Of a DNA stretch of 64,000 nucleotides, positions 55,587 through 63,635 are shown piece by piece (position 1 is the stretch's first letter; the number at the start of each line of letters is the position of its first letter). Location: contig CAVVPD010000003.1 in NCBI GenBank assembly GCA_963750045.1, positions 248,001 to 312,000 of the forward strand. Reading direction: 5' to 3'. The translations under genes and the position numbers were made by a program. The DNA is from DASUAS01 sp963750045 (GTDB lineage: Bacteria; Actinomycetota; Acidimicrobiia; IMCC26256; DASPTH01). The notes under the pieces were generated by a model that saw only the letters and a list, made by a program, of their open reading frames with translations, searched no databases and was not told where the DNA came from.

Positions 55587-56630
55587 GTGCCCCGCATCCC
55601 GATCGACCCCCGCCACGGCACCCACGACCCGACCACGGCCACGCCGGGTCGGGTGCCGGGCTCGGTGCGCCGCACGACCAGCGTCGACATGCTGCGCCCC
55701 CACGGCATCGACGCCGAGCTCGTGCTCGTGGGTGTCGGGCGCGACCTCCGGTCCGGTGCCTCCGGGACCGCCACCGTGCTCGACACGGCGACGTTCACCG
55801 CGACCGTCGACTACGCGGACGCGCAGCGGATCGTCGCGTTGGCCTGCACGCCGGAGATCGACGGACTCGAGTCGCTCGTGGGCCGCTCGGCATCCACCGG
55901 GTTCCGCGCCGCGCTCAACGCGGTGGTCGACGGCCAGGACGTGGTGGGTCACCCCGTGTACCAGCTGCTCGACGACCTCCCCGTCGCCACCCTCATCTCC
56001 GGGTTCGCGCCCCAACAGGCGATGGCAAAGGCGGGCGCGTGGCACGACGGCACCCACCGCAACGTGCAGCGCCGCAAGCCCGAAGGGCTCGACCTCCTCC
56101 AGCAAGCCGACCTGTGCGCGGGGTGGAAGGCGGGCGGCACGATCATGCAAGGCATGACCGAAGGACTCCCTCCGGTCGTCACCGGTCCGGTCGCACCGTC
56201 GATCGAGGTGCACGACGACGAGTGGGCATGGCACGACATGCCCGGCGGCCTGCCCGCGCACGCGATGCGCCGCCGCCGGCGCATCGACCTCGTCCCGTCG
56301 GCCCACGGCGGGCCCCTCGTGGTCGACGCGCTGTTCCGCGACAGCCACGTCGACGACGAGGGGCTCGAGACGATCGTGCACGAGTACACCGTGGTCGTGC
56401 GCGTCGATCCGACGGACTTCCGCGTCCTGGAGTCGACCGCGACCCCGCAGGTCCTCCCCTGGTTCGAATGCCCGGAGGCCGCGGCGAGCGCGACCCGCCT
56501 GGTCGGCGGCGGGTTCGACGGCCTCCGCACCCGCGTCCGTGGGGAGTTCCTCGGCGCGACCACGTGCACCCACCTCAACGACGCGCTGCGGGCGCTCGAA
56601 GACGTCCCCGTGCTCGCCCGCGCCCTGTGA
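55587..56630 (+). CDS. DUF2889 domain-containing protein, copy 1
   Basis: 347 residues from GTG 55587 (VPRIPIDPRHG). Two recognisable halves: N-terminal GSVRRTTSVDMLRPHGIDAELVLVG... and the DUF2889 part with RRRRRIDLVP, VDALFRDSHVDDEGLETIVHEYTVVVRVDP, LPWFECPEAAASATRLVGG and the C-terminal FLGATTCTHLNDALRAL. The invariant-looking Cys-Thr-His near the end may bind metal or substrate, but no activity is known. Family naming is from memory. A paralogue follows immediately. Neighbourhood genes suggest a role in a CoA-linked degradative pathway. Confidence 0.78.
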   Translation: MPRIPIDPRHGTHDPTTATPGRVPGSVRRTTSVDMLRPHGIDAELVLVGVGRDLRSGASGTATVLDTATFTATVDYADAQRIVALACTPEIDGLESLVGRSASTGFRAALNAVVDGQDVVGHPVYQLLDDLPVATLISGFAPQQAMAKAGAWHDGTHRNVQRRKPEGLDLLQQADLCAGWKAGGTIMQGMTEGLPPVVTGPVAPSIEVHDDEWAWHDMPGGLPAHAMRRRRRIDLVPSAHGGPLVVDALFRDSHVDDEGLETIVHEYTVVVRVDPTDFRVLESTATPQVLPWFECPEAAASATRLVGGGFDGLRTRVRGEFLGATTCTHLNDALRALEDVPVLARAL

Positions 56631-57643
56631 ACACCGCGGGCCCGAGCACGTCGGTCCCGGCCCGGGCGCCGGGCTCGGTGCGCCGGACCACCAGCATCGA
56701 CATGACGATCCCGGACGAGTTGACCCTCACCGGGCGTGCCCGCGACGTCCACACCCGGCTCGACGGCGACGTGCAGGTCCTCGACACCGCGTCGTTCGAC
56801 GCCCGCGTCGACTACGTGGGCGGTCAGGTGATCCAGGCAATCGGCGCGGCTCCGACCGTCGACGGGCTCGACTCGTTCATCGGGCGGAGCGCGTCGCGCG
56901 GCTACCGCCGCGAGCTCAGCCGGCTCGGGGCCGAACAGGGGCTCGTCGGGCGCGCCGTCTACCAGCTGCTCGACGACGTGCCCGGCGCCGCGCTGGTCTC
57001 CGGATACTCGCCCCAGCTCAACCAGCGCGATGTCGGCGTCGGCTCGGTCATACGCGCCGCGGCGCGCGACGACCGGATGCAGGCGATGGCCGGCGTCTGC
57101 GCCGGCTGGCAGGCCGGCGGCGTCGTGATGACGAGCATCCTCGACGGCGCGATGCCGCCCATCGAGCTCGGCCCCGATGCACCCTCGCTCGCCACGCCTG
57201 AGGACCCGTGGGCCTGGCACGAGCTGCCGGGGCCGATCCGGCCCCACGGGATGCGGCGGCTGCGTCGCATCGACATCGTGCCGGGCGCGTCTCCCGCGGC
57301 GCCGCTCACGGTCGACGCGTTCTTCCGCGACAGCTACATGACCGAAGCCGGGGTCGAAACGATCGTCCACGAGTACACCCTGCTCGCCACAGTGGACCCG
57401 GTCGGCACCCGGGTCCTGAGCTCGGAAGCCACGCCGAGGGTGCTGCCCTTCGGTCAGTGCCCCGAAGCCGCGGCGAGCGCCGGGCGCCTGCCCGGCACGA
57501 CGCTCGACGACCTCCGCAGCCGGATCCGGGCCGACTTCGTGGGCGCGACCACCTGCACGCACCTCAACGACATGGTCCGGGCCCTCGAGGACGTGGGGGT
57601 GCTCGCCCGCCGCGTTGGCGCCGCGACCGCCGACCGGCCATAA
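56627..57643 (+). CDS. DUF2889 domain-containing protein, copy 2
   Basis: 338 residues from GTG 56627, which overlaps the stop of copy 1 (GTGA). Shares with copy 1: APGSVRRTTSIDM, VYQLLDDVPGAALVSGYSPQ, CAGWQAGG, RRLRRIDIVPG, VHEYTLLATVDP, LPFGQCPEAAASAGRLPG and VGATTCTHLND. Overall similarity is clear along the full length, so the pair arose by tandem duplication. Divergence is enough that they may now form a heteromer or act on successive intermediates (inference). Confidence 0.78.
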   Translation: MNTAGPSTSVPARAPGSVRRTTSIDMTIPDELTLTGRARDVHTRLDGDVQVLDTASFDARVDYVGGQVIQAIGAAPTVDGLDSFIGRSASRGYRRELSRLGAEQGLVGRAVYQLLDDVPGAALVSGYSPQLNQRDVGVGSVIRAAARDDRMQAMAGVCAGWQAGGVVMTSILDGAMPPIELGPDAPSLATPEDPWAWHELPGPIRPHGMRRLRRIDIVPGASPAAPLTVDAFFRDSYMTEAGVETIVHEYTLLATVDPVGTRVLSSEATPRVLPFGQCPEAAASAGRLPGTTLDDLRSRIRADFVGATTCTHLNDMVRALEDVGVLARRVGAATADRP

Positions 57644-57696
57644 TAGGACCAAGCCTAATTTCAAAGAGCCACGCACCCATCGCCCAGGAGGCACCC

Positions 57697-58899
57697 GTGC
57701 CGTCACGAATCCTCGACTTCCCGGTCTTCGACGCCGACAACCACATGTACGAGACCCCCGACGCGCTCACGAAGTTCCTCGACGACGACTTCAAGGGCGT
57801 GATCGACTACATCGACATCAAGGGCCGCACGAAGATCACGGTCAAGGGCCAGATCAGCAACTACATCCCGAACCCGACGTTCAACGTCGTCGCCGCGCCG
57901 GGCGCGCAGGAGGAGTACTTCAAGAACGGCAACCCGGACGGCAAGTCCCGGCGAGAGGTGCTCGGGAAGGCCATCCGCTCACCCGAGGCGTTCTTCGCGC
58001 CCGAACCGCGCGTCAAGCTCATGGACGAGCTCGGGATCGACCGCGCCATGATGTGGCCGACCCTCGCCAGCCTGGTGGAGGAGCGTCTCCGCGACGACCC
58101 GTGGGCCACGGCCGCGGTCATCCGGGCCCTCAACCGCTGGATGTACGAGCAGTGGTCGTTCAACTACGAGGACCGCATCTTCGCCACGCCGGTCATCAAC
58201 CTCGCCCTGCTCGACAACGCGATCGCCGAGCTCGAGTGGGTGCTGGAGCGCGGTGCGCGCGTCGTCCTCATCCGGCCGGCGCCGGTGACGACGCTCTACG
58301 CGACGCGCTCGATGGCGTTGCCGGAGTTCGACCCGTTCTGGGAGCGGGTGGTCGACGCCGACGTCCTGGTCGGCATGCACGCGTCGGACAGCGGCTACCA
58401 GCGCTACATCAACGAGTGGGAGGGCGTGCCGGGCGGCGAGATGCTGCCGTTCAAGGACGGCTCCGGGTTCGCCGCGCTCAGCACGATCGGGAAGCGGGCG
58501 ATCGAGGACACCATCGCCGCGGTGATCGGCCACGGCCTGCCCACGCGGTTCCCCACGATCAAGATCCTCCCGGTCGAGAACGGCAGCCACTGGGTCCGTC
58601 CGACGATCGAGCACTTCCACGAGGCCTACAGCCTCCAGCCCCAACTGTTCGAGGAGCACCCGGTCGACGTCCTGAAGCGCAACATCTGGATCCACCCGTT
58701 CCACGAGGAGGACCCGCAAGGCCTCGTCGACCTCGTCGGCGCCGACCACGTGTGCTTCGGCTCCGACTACCCCCACGCGGAGGGCATGTCCGACCCGATC
58801 ACCTACATCGACGACCTCGCGGGGATGTCGACGGAGGACCAGGCCAAGATCATGGGCGGCAACCTCGCCGGCCTCATGAACGTGGGCGTCAACGCCTGA
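57697..58899 (+). CDS. amidohydrolase family 2 protein, copy B
   Basis: 400 residues from GTG 57697, which has a clear ribosome site (CAGGAGGCACCC). Metal motif FPVFDADNHMYETPDAL, central VLVGMHASDSGYQRY, ILPVENGSHWV, and C-terminal VCFGSDYPHAEGMSDPITYIDDL with the conserved Asp. Related to copy A but with a larger insertion after the N-terminal motif (FKGVIDYIDIKGRTKITVKGQISNYIP). Many family members of this type sit in gene sets for terpenoid, steroid or aromatic breakdown. It follows DUF2889 copy 2 by 53 nt. Confidence 0.9.
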   Translation: MPSRILDFPVFDADNHMYETPDALTKFLDDDFKGVIDYIDIKGRTKITVKGQISNYIPNPTFNVVAAPGAQEEYFKNGNPDGKSRREVLGKAIRSPEAFFAPEPRVKLMDELGIDRAMMWPTLASLVEERLRDDPWATAAVIRALNRWMYEQWSFNYEDRIFATPVINLALLDNAIAELEWVLERGARVVLIRPAPVTTLYATRSMALPEFDPFWERVVDADVLVGMHASDSGYQRYINEWEGVPGGEMLPFKDGSGFAALSTIGKRAIEDTIAAVIGHGLPTRFPTIKILPVENGSHWVRPTIEHFHEAYSLQPQLFEEHPVDVLKRNIWIHPFHEEDPQGLVDLVGADHVCFGSDYPHAEGMSDPITYIDDLAGMSTEDQAKIMGGNLAGLMNVGVNA

Positions 58900-58974
58900 G
58901 CGTCACCTCGGCTCCCGCGAACGGGCCACGGACCGTGCGGTAACGTCGACGTTCACGTGTCAGGGGGGTCGAAC

Positions 58975-61419
58975 ATGAGTGGTCCGTTGTCCGGGCTCGA
59001 CGTCGTGGACCTGTCCAACACGTTGACCAGCGCGCACGTGAGCGGCTTCCTCGCCGACTTCGGGGCCGACGTCGTGCACGTCGAGCCGCCCGGAGGCAGC
59101 CCCCTCCGCACGCAGCCCGCGTATCCGTTCTGGGGCCGGGGCAAGCGGAGCATCGTGCTCGACTTCCACGACGGCGACGACCTGCGCGTCGCGTGCGCGC
59201 TGGCGACCGGTGCCGACGTGGTCGTCGAGACCTTCCGTCCCGGCGTCGTCGAACGGCTCGGCCTCGGCTACGACGATCTCCGGGCCGACAACGCCGCGCT
59301 CGTCTACGCGTCGGCCACCGCGTTCGGGCGCACGGGGCCGATGGCGGGCGTCAAGGGATACGAGGGGCTCGTGATGGCCCGCCTCGGTGGCCACGACTCG
59401 ATGGGCGTGATCATCGACCGTCCCGGGCCGGCGTTCGCGGCCGCGCCCTATTGCGCGTGGAGCGGCGCCCAGACCATGCTGCACGGCATCCTCGCCGCGC
59501 TCTACGAGCGCGAGCGCAGCGGCGTGGGCCAGCGGGTCGACACCACCTTGATCCAGGGCTTCGCCGCCCACGACACGTGGAACGCGCTCATCGGTCACAT
59601 CGCCCGGCAGTACCCCGAGGCGTTCATGTCGGTCGCACTGATCGACGAAGGCTCGTCGGTCCCGAACAACTCCCTCTTCTTCCGCCTCCTCGCCGCGCTC
59701 TCGGCCGACGGGCGCTGGCTCCAGTTCTCCCAGACCACGCCGCGCCTGTTCACCGCGTTCATGCGCGTGCTCGAGCTCGACTGGATGTTCGACGATCCGA
59801 AGTGGTCGTCGGTACCCGACTTCGATGACCTCGACCAGCGCGGCGAGTACTTCGAGCTCTTGCTCGCGGCGGTGCGGTCGAAGACCGCCGCCGAGTGGAA
59901 CGAGGTGTTCGACCGGGAGCCGGACGTCTGGGCCGAGATCTTCCGCGACCACAGCGAGCTGCTGCACCATCCGCAGATGGTGCACGACCACTCGGTCGTG
60001 AGCGTGGACGACCCCGAGCGCGGTCCGGTGCTCCAGCCCGGGCCGATGGTGCGGCTCGACGCGACTCCGGGTGCGGTCGAGCGCTCGGCGCCCGCGCCCG
60101 ACGAGCACGGCGACGAGCTCCGCGCCCGCCTCCCGGCCGGCCCACGACCCACGCCCACGCCCACGAAGGCCGCCGACGACGCGCCGCCGTTGGCCGGCGT
60201 CACCGTCGTCGAGCTCGGCACCTACTACGCGGCGCCCTACGGCGCGACGCTGCTCACGGATCTCGGTGCTCGCGTCATCAAGGTCGAGCAGCTCGACGGT
60301 GATCCGATCCGCCACATCGTCCCGTTTCCCGAGGTCGGCGCGGTGAAGGTGCTCCAGGGCAAGGAGACCGTCGCGGTCGACATCCACACCGACGCCGGCC
60401 GGGCGATCGTCTACGACCTCGTGCGACGGGCCGACGCGCTGCTCGTCTCCTTCCGCGCCGGGGTCGTCGAGCGGCTCGGCCTCGACCCCGACTCGCTGCT
60501 CGCGATCAACCCCGATCTCATGTACCTGAGCGCGCCGGGCTACGGCGTCGACGGGCCGTGCGGGCACCGCCCTGCGTTCGCACCGACCATCGGTGCCGGT
60601 TCGGGCCTCGCGTTCCGCAACATCGGGCGGTCGGTGCCCCAGCGCGACGATCTCGACGTCGAGGAGACGAAGTTGGCGGCGTTGCGCATCAGCTCGGCCG
60701 CGATGGGGGTGGGGCACGCCGACGGCTTCTCCTCGCTGGGTGTCGCCAGTGCCCTGCTCCTCGGGCTCCTCGCCCGCGAGCGGGGCGCGCCCGGCCAGGC
60801 GATGCGGTCGTCGATGCTGCTCTCGATGGCCCACGTGCTCGTCGAGGACATGGTCGAGTACGAGGGACGCGCCCCCACGGCGGCTTCGGATCCCGGGCTC
60901 CACGGGCTCTCGGCGCGCTACCGGCTGTACGAGACCGCCGAAGGTTGGATGTTCCTCGCCGCGCCCGCGGCATCGGAGTGGGACGACCTCGTCGCCGCGC
61001 TGAAGCCCTACGCCGACCTCGGGGCCGACGCGCGCTTCGCCGACGAGGAATCCCGCGTCGCCCACGACGCCGAGCTCGTCGATGTCCTGAGCGGCGTGTT
61101 CCGCACCCAGCCGGCGCGCGACTGGGAGACCGAGCTGTGTGCGGTCGACGTCGGGTGTCTCGAAGTGCGCAGCAGTTCTCCGGACGTCCAGCTGTTCGCA
61201 GACGACGGCATGGGTCGCGCCAACGGGTGGATCGCCGACGTCGAGCACCCCACCATCGGCACGCACCCCCGTCTCGCCCCGCTGGTCGACTTCTCCCGCT
61301 CGTCGACGGTCGTGAAGCCCAGCGCGCTGTGCGGGGCGCACACCGATGCCGTGCTCACCGAGCTCGGCTACGACACCGACCGCATCGCCACGCTGCGCGA
61401 CGCGGGCGTGATCCTCTAG
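58975..61419 (+). CDS. fused double-domain CaiB/BaiF (family III) CoA transferase-like protein
   Basis: 814 residues, two family III CoA-transferase domains in one chain: about 1-375 (LSGLDVVDLSNTLTSAHVSGFLADFGADVVHVEPPGGSPLR, TFRPGVVERLGLGYDDL, ASATAFGRTGPMAG) and about 400-814 (LAGVTVVELGTYYAAPYGATLLTDLGARVIKVEQLDGDPIRH, SFRAGVVERLGLDPDSL). A Thr/Pro-rich linker joins them. By hand alignment the catalytic Asp of formyl-CoA transferase (SMQDAVL) is Gln in domain 1 (VDTTLIQGF) and Leu in domain 2 (RSSMLLSMA). It probably moves CoA between acids, but with altered chemistry. ATG 58975 follows a GGGGGG ribosome site. Confidence 0.88.
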   Translation: MSGPLSGLDVVDLSNTLTSAHVSGFLADFGADVVHVEPPGGSPLRTQPAYPFWGRGKRSIVLDFHDGDDLRVACALATGADVVVETFRPGVVERLGLGYDDLRADNAALVYASATAFGRTGPMAGVKGYEGLVMARLGGHDSMGVIIDRPGPAFAAAPYCAWSGAQTMLHGILAALYERERSGVGQRVDTTLIQGFAAHDTWNALIGHIARQYPEAFMSVALIDEGSSVPNNSLFFRLLAALSADGRWLQFSQTTPRLFTAFMRVLELDWMFDDPKWSSVPDFDDLDQRGEYFELLLAAVRSKTAAEWNEVFDREPDVWAEIFRDHSELLHHPQMVHDHSVVSVDDPERGPVLQPGPMVRLDATPGAVERSAPAPDEHGDELRARLPAGPRPTPTPTKAADDAPPLAGVTVVELGTYYAAPYGATLLTDLGARVIKVEQLDGDPIRHIVPFPEVGAVKVLQGKETVAVDIHTDAGRAIVYDLVRRADALLVSFRAGVVERLGLDPDSLLAINPDLMYLSAPGYGVDGPCGHRPAFAPTIGAGSGLAFRNIGRSVPQRDDLDVEETKLAALRISSAAMGVGHADGFSSLGVASALLLGLLARERGAPGQAMRSSMLLSMAHVLVEDMVEYEGRAPTAASDPGLHGLSARYRLYETAEGWMFLAAPAASEWDDLVAALKPYADLGADARFADEESRVAHDAELVDVLSGVFRTQPARDWETELCAVDVGCLEVRSSSPDVQLFADDGMGRANGWIADVEHPTIGTHPRLAPLVDFSRSSTVVKPSALCGAHTDAVLTELGYDTDRIATLRDAGVIL

Positions 61420-61424
61420 CCCCG

Positions 61425-62396
61425 GTGCACGTCGTTCTGCCCGACCACCCGTACTTCCCCGGCACGGTGATGGAGCCCGACCCGGCACTGCTCGACGAGC
61501 TCGCGCGCGCGTACCTCGAGCGCGCCCCGGCCCCGTCGCGCGCCATGACCCGGTTCCTGTTCGGCGACGCACCGCTGGAGCTGTTCGACCGCATCTTCGC
61601 GTCGGACGATCCCGCGCCTCTGCCGTGCGGCGGCTTTCTGTGGGTGTTCCACCTCTCGGGCTACTTCGGCGGGGTGTGGCTGCGCGACGAGCTCGCCCGC
61701 TCGGGGCACAACGAGGCGATCGCCGGGTTCAGCGTCACCCCGTCGGAGGAGGCGTTCGTCGACGAGACCGACCGGGCCGGACGCGCCCTCGCCGCGGCCG
61801 CGGCCGGCGGTTCGGAGCTGCTGGCGTACGCCGAGACCAGCCTCTTCGACGACGCCCAAGGCCTGGTCGACAGCTTCGGGTACAACGAGGGGTACCTCCT
61901 GCAGATCGTGGAGCGGCCTCCTGCGGGCCTGACCACGCCGCCCGGTCTCGTCGCCTGCCCCACCACCGCGGCCGAGGGTCCGCTCACGTGCACCTACGCG
62001 ACCAGCCGGCTCCACGCGCTCACCGCCTTCGCCGACGTGTCGATCGCACTCGCCCGGGGCGACGGTCCCTACGCGGAGCTGGCCGCACGGGTCGCGCCGC
62101 TCCAGGATGCCGGGGTGGCCCGCGGGCGCACCGTCTGGGACGGCATGCTGAACGTCGAGGGTTTCTCGCAGGAGGCCTACGAGCAGCTCCTCGACATCTC
62201 CTCGGCCTTCCTCGAGACGGTGCAGGCGACGGCGCTCGTGACCGTACGGGCCGTCGCCGAGGGCGACGAGCTGGCGGGACGGCGTGGTGCGGTCGCGAAC
62301 GCGTGCATGGGGGTCTGGTTGACCTCCTATCTTGTGGGCATCACCGACGGCCGCACCGGGCGGTCGCTCCCCCGCTTCGCGAACGACCAGGAGTAA
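61425..62396 (+). CDS. unrecognised 323-residue protein between CoA transferase and P450
   Basis: No family recognised. GTG at 61425 lies 5 nt after the CoA transferase stop, and its stop is 2 nt before the P450 ATG, so all three are one operon. Mostly helical and soluble by eye, without signal peptide or membrane helix. Notable stretches: HPYFPGTVMEPDPALLDELARAYLERAP, FLWVFHLSGYFGGVWLRDELARSGHNEAIAGF, SFGYNEGYLLQIVERPP and ACMGVWLTSYLVGITDG. Two Cys (CGGFLW, ACPTTAAEGPLTCTY region) are not in a known metal motif. The tight packing implies a joint role with its neighbours. Confidence 0.75.
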   Translation: MHVVLPDHPYFPGTVMEPDPALLDELARAYLERAPAPSRAMTRFLFGDAPLELFDRIFASDDPAPLPCGGFLWVFHLSGYFGGVWLRDELARSGHNEAIAGFSVTPSEEAFVDETDRAGRALAAAAAGGSELLAYAETSLFDDAQGLVDSFGYNEGYLLQIVERPPAGLTTPPGLVACPTTAAEGPLTCTYATSRLHALTAFADVSIALARGDGPYAELAARVAPLQDAGVARGRTVWDGMLNVEGFSQEAYEQLLDISSAFLETVQATALVTVRAVAEGDELAGRRGAVANACMGVWLTSYLVGITDGRTGRSLPRFANDQE

Positions 62397-62398
62397 CC

Positions 62399-63613
62399 AT
62401 GTCGTACACGACCGCCGCCGAGTCCGGAGCGGACGCCGACTTCAACATCTTCGACCTGGACGCGGAGACCAGCCGCCACCCCCAGCAGATGTACCGGATG
62501 ATGCGCGACGCCGCCCCGGTGCTGTCGGTCGAGGGCATGGGCCACATCCTCACCACGCGGGAGGCGGCGCAGGAGTGCTTCCGCCGGCCCGAGCTCTTCT
62601 CGTCCGCCGCCACCGAGCCGACCCTGGCGATGGGCACGGTCCGGCCGCTCATCCCGCTGCAGATCGATCCGCCCGACCACGTGAAGTACCGCAAGATCCT
62701 CGACCCGTTGTTCGCGCCGCGTCGCATGGCCGAGCTCGAAGCTCCGGTGGCGGCGTTGGTCCACGAACGGATCGACGCGTTCATCGACCGCGGCGAGTGC
62801 GACTTCTCCACCGAGTTCTCGGTGCCCCTGCCGTCCCAGGTGTTCCTGACCCTGCTCGGGCTGCCGTTGTCGGACCTGGCGACGTTCCTGAAGATGAAGG
62901 ACGGCGTGATCCGTCCGGACCACATCGTCGGGAAGAGCCGTGACCACCCCGACACGATCGCGTACCAGGACGAGATCGGTGCCTCGATCTACGACTACTT
63001 CAACGCGGTCCTCGACGAGCGCGAGGGCGAGCGGCGCGACGACCTGCTGAGCCGCTTCCTCGACGCCGAGGTCGACGGCCACAGGCTCACCCGCGACGAC
63101 ATCCTCGACATCTGCTTCCTGTTCCTCATCGCCGGCCTCGACACCGTGAGCGCGTCGCTCGACTGCTTCTTCGGCTACCTGTGCGAGCATCCCGAGCAGC
63201 GTCGGCAGCTCGTCGCCGACCCGTCGCTCGTACCCTCGGCCGTCGAGGAGCTCCTGCGGTGGGAGACCCCCGTCGGGGGCATCGCCCGCGTGGCGACCGA
63301 CGACGCCGAGATCCTCGGCTGCCCGATCAGTCGGGGTGACATGGTCAGCATCAGCCTCGGCTCCGTCGACACCGACGAAGCTGCGCTCGCCGACGCCTAC
63401 ACCGTCCGGTTCGACCGCGAGGTGAACCCGCACCACGCGTTCGGCGGCGGCGTACACCGCTGCCTGGGCTCGCACCTCGCCCGGCTCGAGCTGCGGGTCG
63501 CGCTGCGCGAATGGCACACCCGCATCCCCGAGTACTCGGTGAAGCCGGGGGTGGAGCTCACGTACACGCCGGCGATCCGCTCGCTCGACACGTTCCCGAT
63601 GGTCTTCACCTAG
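62399..63613 (+). CDS. cytochrome P450
   Basis: Soluble bacterial P450 of 404 residues. I-helix LIAGLDTVSASLD (AG-x-DT), ExxR in EELLRWETPV, and the heme-ligand loop HHAFGGGVHRCLGSHLARLEL with Cys355. Early motif DPPDHVKYRKILDPLFAPRRM is the usual C-helix region. Hydroxylates a hydrophobic substrate using ferredoxin or another redox partner, none of which is encoded in view. ATG 62399 starts 2 nt after the unknown gene. Probably performs the activation step of the local pathway. Confidence 0.95.
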   Translation: MSYTTAAESGADADFNIFDLDAETSRHPQQMYRMMRDAAPVLSVEGMGHILTTREAAQECFRRPELFSSAATEPTLAMGTVRPLIPLQIDPPDHVKYRKILDPLFAPRRMAELEAPVAALVHERIDAFIDRGECDFSTEFSVPLPSQVFLTLLGLPLSDLATFLKMKDGVIRPDHIVGKSRDHPDTIAYQDEIGASIYDYFNAVLDEREGERRDDLLSRFLDAEVDGHRLTRDDILDICFLFLIAGLDTVSASLDCFFGYLCEHPEQRRQLVADPSLVPSAVEELLRWETPVGGIARVATDDAEILGCPISRGDMVSISLGSVDTDEAALADAYTVRFDREVNPHHAFGGGVHRCLGSHLARLELRVALREWHTRIPEYSVKPGVELTYTPAIRSLDTFPMVFT

Positions 63614-63635
63614 GCATTCGGCGCGTCCGCGGAGC

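Noticed and set aside
53742..63613. Assigning the catabolic cluster to sterol degradation
   Set aside because: No ketosteroid dehydrogenase, ring-cleavage dioxygenase or mce genes are visible, so the substrate is left open.
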